Assembly (NCBI GenBank): GCA_025352905.1
Contig: JANXRX010000194.1
Location: forward strand, 1-37,087
Reading direction: 5' to 3'
Length of the DNA stretch: 37,087 nucleotides
Source of the DNA: Bacteroidota bacterium
Lineage (GTDB): Bacteria > Bacteroidota > Bacteroidia > Chitinophagales > Chitinophagaceae
Part shown: positions 14,885 to 21,396 of the stretch, in pieces
How positions within the stretch are numbered: position 1 is the stretch's first letter
Layout of the letters: each line of letters starts with the position of its first letter
The notes under the pieces: generated by a model
Seen by the model: only the letters and a program-made list of their open reading frames with translations
Told to the model about the DNA's origin: nothing
Databases searched by the model: none
Made by a program: the position numbers and the translations under genes

Positions 14885-17269
14885 TCAGAGCCTGATATTC
14901 AAACCGATCATAAAGTTTCTTCCCGCCATCGGATAATAACCGTTCTCTGTTGTTAATACGTTGCCCGACACATACGCATAGGTATATCCGTTTGGCTCGT
15001 ACTTTTTGTTGAACAGGTTATTCACCTGGCCAATGATGCGCCATTCCTTAATGCATTTGCCTTTGATGGTCCATGCTGCCCTGACATCTTCCACGAAAAA
15101 TGCATTCAGCTTTCTGGCATCGCTCTGGCTGTTGTCCATGTATTCTTTGCCAACATATTTGCTGTTAAAACTTAACTCAACATCACGCACAGGTAAAATA
15201 TTGATACCCGCCCCGCCAATGATAGAAGGGGAGAAAGAAATATCTGTGTTGGTATGTACCACCGCATCCTGCCCGCCGGTATCGTAATTGTCGATATACT
15301 CTGTAAACAAACGGATCTTGTTCCTGCTTACTGTAAGGTTGCCCCATGCATTGATCCATGTATCGAGGATACCGCCCGCCTGCAGTTCAATTCCCCTGCG
15401 GAAACTTTTCGGAATATTGGTCCGGGTATAAGAACCCACATCATTGATCTGCCCGGTTAATACCAGTTGATCTATATAATACATATCATACAATGTGATG
15501 CCGGCGTGCCAGTTGGCTGTTCTTTTCTCGATGCCCAATTCAAAATCATGCAGGGTCTCGGGCCTGGGTTGCGATACAAGGCTCGCCTGGAAATCATCCC
15601 GGTTGGGTTCCTTATTACCCAATGCATAACTGAAAAATGCCTGCACACCATTCTTATGATACGTGATCCCCGCCTTCGGGTTAACAAAATCAAAACTCCG
15701 GTTAACGGTCAGTGCAGGGTTGCCTTCAAATCCATTCATCGTATGATTCACGTGCCTGTATTGAAGGTCTACAAAACTGAACCAGTTGGTTCCCATCTGG
15801 TGCTCCCATTTTGAATAAAAATTAGCGTCTGTTTTGGTTGCCGGGTAATCATAATACCGGTAATCTTTTGAAACACTCCCTGTTTGCAGCCAGCTGATAT
15901 TACCATAATGCTTCCCGTCGTATTTTGTCCAGCCCCCGCCAAAGTCCAGCTCATCTTTGCTGTCCTTATATTGCATCGAAGCGATCTGTCCGTAAAAGTA
16001 ATTGTCGAGCCATCTCTGCCGCACGAGGTCAGTTTTTTTTACAATGGCAGCGCCAACCAATACATTTGGCAATCCATAATCTGCGTATAACTGGTTCGCC
16101 TTATATTCTTCATAGTAGCCTTTTCCTCTTGTAAGGAATAACGCGGTGTTGAACGACCATTTACTGTTGAAGGAATGATTAAAGAATAACTGGTAATGCG
16201 TCTGCGTATAATTATCTGTCTCGTTATCATAGGGGGCGCCTGGTTTCTCGGTTCCGGCAGGGTTATAGGTCCTGTCGGTCGCCAGCAGGTAATCCGGCAC
16301 TCCGTACCATGCCTGGTAGGTTTTCTCTTTCCCGGAAAGGATATTCAGCCGCAGCGAGGATGTTTTATTTAACCATGCCGTGCTGAAATAAAATGACTGC
16401 AGGTTGCTTTTGGCGCGGTCGATAAATCCATCACTGCTGATCCGGCTGAGCCGTGCATCTACCGTGAAATGATCATTGATCAAACCACTGCCTGCTTTTA
16501 CTGTATTCTTCCAGGTATTGAATGAGCCGAAACTATTGTTGACCTCGCCGTATGCCTTTTCAGAAAATTCATTGGTAGACAGGTTGATGGTACCGCCAAA
16601 GGCGCCCGCGCCATTAGAGGAAGTGCCTACACCGCGCTGTACCTGTATGCTGTTAACAGAGGAAGCAATATCCGGCAGGTCCACAAAATAAGTACCCAGG
16701 CTTTCCGCATCATTATACGGAATACCATTTAGTGTCACATTGATACGCGTGGCATCTGAACCCCTGATATGGATACCGGTATATCCCACACCATTGCCCG
16801 CATCGGAGTTGACAACAACAGAAGGGGTCTGGTTAAGCAGGAAAGGAATATCCTGCCCCAGGTTATTCCTTGCGATCTGTTCTTTATTCAGATCGGTCCT
16901 TGCAAACGGCGCCCGGTCTGAAGCCCTGACCGACTTTACTTCCAATGGCTCAAGGAAAACAACCATTGGGGTTAATGCGATCATCAGCATGGTTTCCGTG
17001 CTGCCAACGGATACGGTTTGTTTGTACTCTTTGAAACCGATACTGCTCACAATCAGTTCGTAACTGCCGGAAATGATCCTGCCGATAGCGAAATGACCTT
17101 TCTGATCGGTGACCACCTGGTGACCGTTTACAGAAACGGTGGCGCCGGCAACGGGAATTCTGGCATTGGCCTCGGAAACAAATCCCTGGACGCCGCCGCT
17201 TTTGTTAGGTTGGGTAAAGGCAAAGATGGTTAGCAATGCAAGCATGGTTGTTCCCAAAAACTTTTTCAT
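14885..17269 (-). CDS. TonB-dependent receptor, thiamin-type (TPP-riboswitch controlled)
   Basis: 794-aa outer-membrane receptor. A signal peptide (MLALLTIFAFTQ) leads to a CarboxypepD_reg-like domain (about 25-110, GVQGFVSEANARIPVAGATV). The plug follows, with NNLGQDIPFLLNQTPSVVV and the RGSDATRINVTLNGIPYNDAES block, then a 22-strand barrel ending in MIGLNIRL. It takes up a ligand using TonB-transmitted energy. A TPP riboswitch lies directly upstream, so the ligand is most likely thiamin or a thiamin phosphate/precursor (known for Bacteroidota receptors of the OMR1 type). The gene appears monocistronic, and no PnuT or other inner-membrane thiamin gene is in the window. Confidence 0.93.
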   Translation of the reverse strand: MKKFLGTTMLALLTIFAFTQPNKSGGVQGFVSEANARIPVAGATVSVNGHQVVTDQKGHFAIGRIISGSYELIVSSIGFKEYKQTVSVGSTETMLMIALTPMVVFLEPLEVKSVRASDRAPFARTDLNKEQIARNNLGQDIPFLLNQTPSVVVNSDAGNGVGYTGIHIRGSDATRINVTLNGIPYNDAESLGTYFVDLPDIASSVNSIQVQRGVGTSSNGAGAFGGTINLSTNEFSEKAYGEVNNSFGSFNTWKNTVKAGSGLINDHFTVDARLSRISSDGFIDRAKSNLQSFYFSTAWLNKTSSLRLNILSGKEKTYQAWYGVPDYLLATDRTYNPAGTEKPGAPYDNETDNYTQTHYQLFFNHSFNSKWSFNTALFLTRGKGYYEEYKANQLYADYGLPNVLVGAAIVKKTDLVRQRWLDNYFYGQIASMQYKDSKDELDFGGGWTKYDGKHYGNISWLQTGSVSKDYRYYDYPATKTDANFYSKWEHQMGTNWFSFVDLQYRHVNHTMNGFEGNPALTVNRSFDFVNPKAGITYHKNGVQAFFSYALGNKEPNRDDFQASLVSQPRPETLHDFELGIEKRTANWHAGITLYDMYYIDQLVLTGQINDVGSYTRTNIPKSFRRGIELQAGGILDTWINAWGNLTVSRNKIRLFTEYIDNYDTGGQDAVVHTNTDISFSPSIIGGAGINILPVRDVELSFNSKYVGKEYMDNSQSDARKLNAFFVEDVRAAWTIKGKCIKEWRIIGQVNNLFNKKYEPNGYTYAYVSGNVLTTENGYYPMAGRNFMIGLNIRL

Positions 17270-17295
17270 TTTTTAGCTTTAAAAGTTAATAATGG

Positions 17296-17303
17296 GAACA
17301 GGG
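17296..17303 (-). promoter_or_regulatory. Possible expression-platform segment of the riboswitch
   Basis: In the leader between aptamer and receptor ATG, this minus-strand CCCTGTTC is exactly complementary to GAACAGGG inside the 3' part of the TPP aptamer (17361-17368). The two could pair when TPP is absent. The role is inference; no intrinsic terminator was found in the leader. Confidence 0.35.
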
Positions 17304-17343
17304 AATAGCTAATGGAGGGGACTACGTATAGAACTGTACACCT

Positions 17344-17443
17344 TCCCTTCGCAGGAATTACCCTGTTCAGGTTCAACGGGTATTATCTCAGCCGGATCGC
17401 AGTTTGTGTGAAGACACACCAACTGCGATCCAGCACCCCGAGG
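17344..17443 (-). promoter_or_regulatory. TPP (THI-element) riboswitch
   Basis: Minus-strand reading gives the conserved thiamin-pyrophosphate aptamer: CGGGGTGC (end of P1/P2), an extended P3 arm, CTGAGA (17386-17391), ACCCGTTGAACCTGA with GAACCTGA at 17367-17374, then AACAGGGTAATTCCTGCG and GAAGGGA closing P1. The P3 arm is unusually long: a 17-bp stem (17394-17410 with 17415-17431, one non-Watson-Crick pair) closed by a four-base loop. It heads the TonB receptor gene, which should be repressed when TPP is plentiful. Confidence 0.95.
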
Positions 17444-17455
17444 AATTGTCTTCTA

Positions 17456-17486
17456 CAAAAATAGGCTTTCAATATATCCCTCCCAA
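17456..17486 (-). promoter_or_regulatory. Promoter of the riboswitch-receptor transcript
   Basis: Minus strand: TTG (17484-17486), 20-base spacer, TATTTTTG (17456-17463), a full TAnnTTTG match. The predicted start at about 17449 is only a few bases before the aptamer begins. Confidence 0.7.
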
Positions 17487-17534
17487 CTGTAACTTTATGT
17501 AAGGCTGACCGTTCCAACCTGAAAACATTCTCTT

Positions 17535-18266
17535 ATGAAGAAAATAGTCATCGCAGCGATACTGGGTCTTGGCCTTTCTGCTGTGCAGGCGCAGAACGAA
17601 AAGAATATCGTGGTGGATGCCAATGCAGAAGTTCGTCATGCCAGTGGTTTCAGCGCTATAGAAGTGTCGGGCGCCATCGACCTGTATATTTCCCAGGGTA
17701 CGGAAGAAGCGGTGGCTGTAAGCGCTTCTGCGGATGAGATCAGGGCCAGGATCAGGACCGAAGTCAAGGGCGGCACGCTCCATATTTATCTTGACGGCAA
17801 AGGGCTGAACTGGAAAATATGGGGAAATAATAAAATGAAAGCTTATGTGACTTTTAAAACGCTGGCACGTTTGGAAGCATCGGGTGCCTGTAATATAAAA
17901 GCAACTGAGGTGATCAAAGGAGAGGAACTCGCCATTGAATTATCCGGCGCCAGCGATTTTACCGGTGAAGTGGCTTACAATAAAGTGAAACTGAATACGA
18001 CCGGCGCTTCTCAAATCAGGATCTCGGGTACAGCCGCTTTTACCAGTGTGGATGCGAGTGGAGCCTGTACCGTAAAGGGGTATGACCTGAAAACGGATAT
18101 GTGCAGGGCAGATGCTTCCGGCGCTTCTAATATATATATTACTGTGAATAAAGAATTGAACGCCGGCGCCAGTGGCGGCAGCAGCATCTACTATAAAGGC
18201 ACGGGCCTGATCAGGGATATCAGCAGCAGTGGCGGCGCTTCCATTAAACGCCGTCAGGATGAATAA
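17535..18266 (+). CDS. Exported DUF2807 (head GIN domain) protein
   Basis: 243 aa with signal peptide (VIAAILGLGLSAVQAQ). The body matches the DUF2807/putative auto-transporter adhesin head GIN pattern: RHASGFSAIEVSGAIDLYIS at about 35-54, then a right-handed beta-helix of repeated ASGA / LSGAS / TTGAS / DASGAC motifs spaced by about 20 residues. The usual last block is SSGGASIKRR. The function of such Bacteroidota proteins is unknown. It is divergent from the TPP-controlled receptor; a partial -7 box TAACTTTA (17490-17497) overlaps the receptor's -33 element, so the two genes may compete for polymerase. Confidence 0.88.
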   Translation: MKKIVIAAILGLGLSAVQAQNEKNIVVDANAEVRHASGFSAIEVSGAIDLYISQGTEEAVAVSASADEIRARIRTEVKGGTLHIYLDGKGLNWKIWGNNKMKAYVTFKTLARLEASGACNIKATEVIKGEELAIELSGASDFTGEVAYNKVKLNTTGASQIRISGTAAFTSVDASGACTVKGYDLKTDMCRADASGASNIYITVNKELNAGASGGSSIYYKGTGLIRDISSSGGASIKRRQDE

Positions 18267-18277
18267 GGAATAAAAGA

Positions 18278-18309
18278 TTTGGAATCTCCCCATCCCGGCA
18301 CTACTTTTG
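18278..18309 (+). promoter_or_regulatory. Promoter of tRNA-fMet
   Basis: TTTG (18278-18281), 20-base spacer, TACTTTTG (18302-18309), a full TAnnTTTG match. Predicted start about 18316, seven bases before the mature tRNA. Confidence 0.75.
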
Positions 18310-18322
18310 CACCCCATTACAT

Positions 18323-18394
<72 letters not shown>

Positions 18395-18402
18395 CTTTTT
18401 CG

Positions 18403-18430
18403 AAAGGCCTCTTGGATGGAGGTCTTTTTT
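18403..18430 (+). terminator. Terminator after tRNA-fMet
   Basis: AAAGGCCTC (18403-18411) pairs with GAGGTCTTT (18419-18427, one G-U) across a seven-base loop, and the stem runs into TTTTTT. Confidence 0.8.
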
Positions 18431-18580
18431 ATTCGGCTAGAGGCTTCTCTGGATACTGAATACCGGATCCCGGAAAAATCGTAAGATAGATTGCTAAGAA
18501 GCACTATCCTGCTGCCGGTTTACTGTTCATTACCCCTGAAGCATCCTGCAAAAAAAAATCGGTATCCCCGACCTACAATT

Positions 18581-19453
18581 ATGCGATCAGGATTCGTAAA
18601 CATATTTGGCAAACCTAATGCGGGCAAAAGCACGCTTCTCAATGCATTGATAGGAGAGAAGATGGCCATCGTATCGCACAAGGTGCAAACTACCCGGCAC
18701 AGGATCAAGGCCTTCCTGAACAAACCCGGAGAGTACCAGGTGATCTTTTCAGATACGCCTGGTATCATCGATCCCAGATACAAACTCCATGAAAAGATGA
18801 TGGCGTCTGTAAAAAGCGCACTCGAAGATGCAGATGTGGCGCTGCTGATCGTGGATGCCAATGAAAACCTCGAAGAATGTGATGCTATTTTCCAGGGGCT
18901 TCATTTAAAAGTGCCCTGTATCGTGGTATTGAACAAAATAGATGAAGCAGGGAACGGGAAAATAAAACTGGCAGAGGCATTTTTTGCGGAGAGGGCCTAT
19001 TGCAAACAACTGGTAAAGATCTCCGCTTTGCAGAATGTGCATCTCGATAAACTGCTCGCTGCCATTATGGAATTTCTCCCCGAAGGCAATCCCTTCTATA
19101 GCGAAGAGGACCTGAGCGATCTGCCCACTAAATTTTTTGTAAGCGAAATGATCCGCGAAAAGATCTATGAACTGTTCGGGGATGAGATCCCGTATCATAC
19201 CGCTGTAATGGTGAATGAATTTAAAGAAAAGCAGAGCCTCGTGAAGATCCAGGCCGATATTATTGTGAACCGGGAAACTCAGAAAGCCATTATCATTGGC
19301 GATAAAGGATCGATGATACGACAGGTAGGCATGATGGCCAGGAAAGATATCGAAGCCTTTATACAACAGAAAGTATTCCTGGAACTGTTTGTAAAAGTGC
19401 GCCCCAAATGGCGCGATAATGAATTGCAGTTAAAAGAATACGGTTATAAATAA
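18581..19453 (+). CDS. era: GTPase Era
   Basis: 290-aa essential GTPase for 16S rRNA maturation and 30S assembly. G1 GKPNAGKST (10-18), G2 TTRHRI (37-42), G3 DTPG (58-61), G4 NKID (about 120) and a C-terminal KH domain (IIGDKGSMIRQVGMMARKDIE) give the complete Era layout. The start at 18581 (MRSGFVNIFG) matches Era homologues; the open frame extends 30 codons upstream but that part is not Era-like. No promoter was recognised between the tRNA terminator and the gene. Der follows 105 bases later, across a structured gap. Confidence 0.96.
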   Translation: MRSGFVNIFGKPNAGKSTLLNALIGEKMAIVSHKVQTTRHRIKAFLNKPGEYQVIFSDTPGIIDPRYKLHEKMMASVKSALEDADVALLIVDANENLEECDAIFQGLHLKVPCIVVLNKIDEAGNGKIKLAEAFFAERAYCKQLVKISALQNVHLDKLLAAIMEFLPEGNPFYSEEDLSDLPTKFFVSEMIREKIYELFGDEIPYHTAVMVNEFKEKQSLVKIQADIIVNRETQKAIIIGDKGSMIRQVGMMARKDIEAFIQQKVFLELFVKVRPKWRDNELQLKEYGYK

Positions 19454-19467
19454 ACAAATATTACGTG

Positions 19468-19531
19468 CCGGTCCTGTATCTCACAAGACTATTGCACAAG
19501 ACCGGTAAGAGCCCTGTGAAGACACAGGGCT
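19468..19531 (+). repeat. Two hairpins in the era-der gap
   Basis: Hairpin 1: CCGGTCCTGT (19468-19477) pairs with ACAAGACCGG (19496-19505), one mismatch. Its loop region holds the direct repeat CACAAGAC (19482-19489 and 19495-19502). Hairpin 2: AGCCCTGTG (19510-19518) pairs perfectly with CACAGGGCT (19523-19531) around AAGA. No T-run follows. It may be a dispersed repeat or a leader structure of der; its tip matches the P3 tip of the TPP riboswitch. Confidence 0.65.
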
Positions 19532-19558
19532 TGCGGAAAAAGAATAAACAAAAATATT

Positions 19559-20872
19559 ATGAGTTATACAGTAGCGATAGTTGGAAGACCCAATGTGGGC
19601 AAGAGTACTTTGTTTAACCGTTTTCTTGAGCAACGGAAAGCGATCGTGGATGATATCAGCGGGGTAACGCGCGACAGGCAGTATGGGCTGGCCGACTGGA
19701 ACGGTAAGGTGTTTAACCTGATCGATACGGGTGGTTTTGTGCCCGGCAGTGATGATATTTTTGAAACAGAGATCCGCAAACAGGTAAGGATAGCCATTGA
19801 TGAAGCGGATTCCATCCTATTTATGGTGGATGTGGCCGTAGGAATCACCGATCTTGATGAAGCTATGGCAGACATGCTGCGCCGGGGAAAGAAACCGGTA
19901 TATGTTGTCGTAAATAAAGTAGATAACGGTGCGCGTGAACTCGAGGCCAATGAATTTTATGCCCTGGGTTTTAAAAATAATTTCTTTATCAGCAGTATTT
20001 CCGGAAGTGGTACGGGCGATCTGCTTGATGCGGTAACAGCAGATTTTGAAAAGGAAGATGTGGAAGCGGCGATGAAAGACAGCGAACTGCCCAAGTTTGC
20101 CATTATCGGACAGCCTAACGTGGGAAAATCTTCTTTGCTGAATGCATTGATAGGGCAGGAGCGAACGATCGTAAGTAATGTTTCCGGTACCACAAGGGAT
20201 AGCATCCATACCCATTATAACCTTTTTCAGAAAGAATTTGTACTGATCGATACGGCGGGCATCCGTAAGAAAAGCAAGGAAAAGGACGATCTCGAATTTT
20301 ATTCCATTATCAGGGCCATCAAAGCCATGGATGATGCAGATGTGTGCCTGATCGTGTTAGATGCCGATAAGGGAATTACCGCACAGGATATTACCATCTT
20401 CAGCCTGGCCGTGCGAAAGGGCAAGGGAGTGGTTGTATTGGTGAATAAATGGGATCTCGTGGAAAAGACCACAAATACGGCCCGGGACTATGAAAGGGCG
20501 CTGAAGCAAAAACTGGCCCCTTTTACAGATGTGCCCATCCTGTTTATTTCGGTTATTGAAAAAACAAGGATATTGAAGGCTATTGAACTGGGACTGGAAG
20601 TGTTTGAGAACCGGAAAAGAAAAGTGGCTACTTCCAAGCTCAATGATATCATGTTGAAAGCAGTAGAAGCTTACCATGCGCCGGTTGTTAGGGGAAACCC
20701 GATCAAGATCAAATATGTTACCCAGTTACCCACACCGGTACCTTCTTTTGCCTTTTTCACGAATTACCCGGATGATATCAAAACACCTTATAAGAACTAC
20801 CTGGAAAACAAAATGCGGGAGAACTTCAAGTTTACCGGGGTTCCTATACGGATCTTCTTCCGCAAGAAATAA
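19559..20872 (+). CDS. der: GTPase Der (EngA)
   Basis: 437-aa ribosome-assembly GTPase for the 50S subunit with two tandem G domains: GRPNVGKST (9-17) with DTGG and NKVD, and GQPNVGKSS (184-192) with DTAG and NKWD. A C-terminal KH-like domain ends FTGVPIRIFFRKK, the classic Der terminus. Length and domain order are normal. It is downstream of era with the same orientation. Confidence 0.97.
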   Translation: MSYTVAIVGRPNVGKSTLFNRFLEQRKAIVDDISGVTRDRQYGLADWNGKVFNLIDTGGFVPGSDDIFETEIRKQVRIAIDEADSILFMVDVAVGITDLDEAMADMLRRGKKPVYVVVNKVDNGARELEANEFYALGFKNNFFISSISGSGTGDLLDAVTADFEKEDVEAAMKDSELPKFAIIGQPNVGKSSLLNALIGQERTIVSNVSGTTRDSIHTHYNLFQKEFVLIDTAGIRKKSKEKDDLEFYSIIRAIKAMDDADVCLIVLDADKGITAQDITIFSLAVRKGKGVVVLVNKWDLVEKTTNTARDYERALKQKLAPFTDVPILFISVIEKTRILKAIELGLEVFENRKRKVATSKLNDIMLKAVEAYHAPVVRGNPIKIKYVTQLPTPVPSFAFFTNYPDDIKTPYKNYLENKMRENFKFTGVPIRIFFRKK

Positions 20873-20954
20873 GCTGGTTTTTACAGTAATTTTATATCGC
20901 AAAATATATAATATGATCTTTGCCGGACCCCAAATAATAAATAACCGGTAAAAC

Positions 20955-20984
20955 TTGCAAAACCCGTACCGATTATTATCTTTG
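20955..20984 (+). promoter_or_regulatory. Promoter of the repeat lipoprotein
   Basis: TTG (20955-20957), 19-base spacer, TATCTTTG (20977-20984), a full TAnnTTTG match. Predicted start about 20991, which excludes the longer in-frame start at 20955 and supports the ATG at 21018. Confidence 0.75.
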
Positions 20985-21017
20985 CGCCGAATAATAACCC
21001 AAAAAAACAAGTACAAA

Positions 21018-21206
21018 ATGAAAAAAGTATTCGCAATCTTAGCTGTAGCCGGCTTTATGGCTTGTAACTCAGCTGACACCAAACCTGCCGCTGCTGACAC
21101 AACAAAAACAGCAATGGACACCGCTAAAGCTGCAATGGACACTGCAAAAGCTGCAATGGACACTGCAAAAGCTAAAATGGATACCGCTAAGAAGGGTAAA
21201 ATGTAA
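21018..21206 (+). CDS. 62-aa lipoprotein with four 7-residue repeats
   Basis: Signal peptide and lipobox (VFAILAVAGFMAC, cysteine at residue 16) indicate a lipid-anchored envelope protein. After a short A/T/D linker come four tandem 7-residue units TAMDTAK, AAMDTAK, AAMDTAK, AKMDTAK, then KGKM. Heptad spacing with M and A at fixed positions predicts one amphipathic helix or coiled coil, loosely like small Lpp-type lipoproteins (shape only; no homology claimed), including a lysine near the C-terminus. It has its own strong promoter and terminator, so it is likely abundant and monocistronic. Confidence 0.85.
   Translation: MKKVFAILAVAGFMACNSADTKPAAADTTKTAMDTAKAAMDTAKAAMDTAKAKMDTAKKGKM
21108..21191 (+). 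repeat. 21-bp tandem repeats (4 copies) coding heptads
   Basis: Four 21-bp units. The middle two (21129-21149 and 21150-21170) are identical in DNA; the outer ones differ at several bases. Copy number probably varies between strains by slippage. Confidence 0.85.
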
Positions 21207-21246
21207 TTTTAGTACTTCGTTACTTTATTACTTCTTGCAAGAAGGG

Positions 21247-21273
21247 CCTCCCGGTTTACCGGGAGGTTTTTTT
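21247..21273 (+). terminator. Strong intrinsic terminator
   Basis: CCTCCCGG (21247-21254), loop TTTA, CCGGGAGG (21259-21266), then seven T. Ends the lipoprotein transcript. Confidence 0.93.
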
Positions 21274-21321
21274 GTGCCAGTTTGTACCAAATTCCCCGAT
21301 TACTGGCTAATGGCACCAATA

Positions 21322-21348
21322 TTGACCTAATTTCACGCACTAATTTTG
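21322..21348 (+). promoter_or_regulatory. Probable promoter of lon
   Basis: TAATTTTG (21341-21348) fully matches TAnnTTTG; the nearest TTG (21322-21324) is 16 bases upstream, shorter than the usual 19. Predicted start about 21355, 42 bases before lon. Confidence 0.5.
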
Positions 21349-21396
21349 CAAAAGCAGTTGAGTGGTTATGTGCCATTTTGACCAAGATCGCAGTAT

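Noticed and set aside
18491..18580. 30-codon upstream extension of era
   Set aside because: Not Era-like. The normal start MRSGFVNIFG at 18581 gives standard length.
20726..21163. Minus-strand ORF with repeated AVSIAA segments
   Set aside because: Mirror image of the 21-bp repeats in the small lipoprotein; it overlaps the der end and the lipoprotein promoter.
21105..21192. Possible CRISPR-like repeat array
   Set aside because: Units are contiguous 21-bp coding repeats with no spacers; no cas genes in the window.
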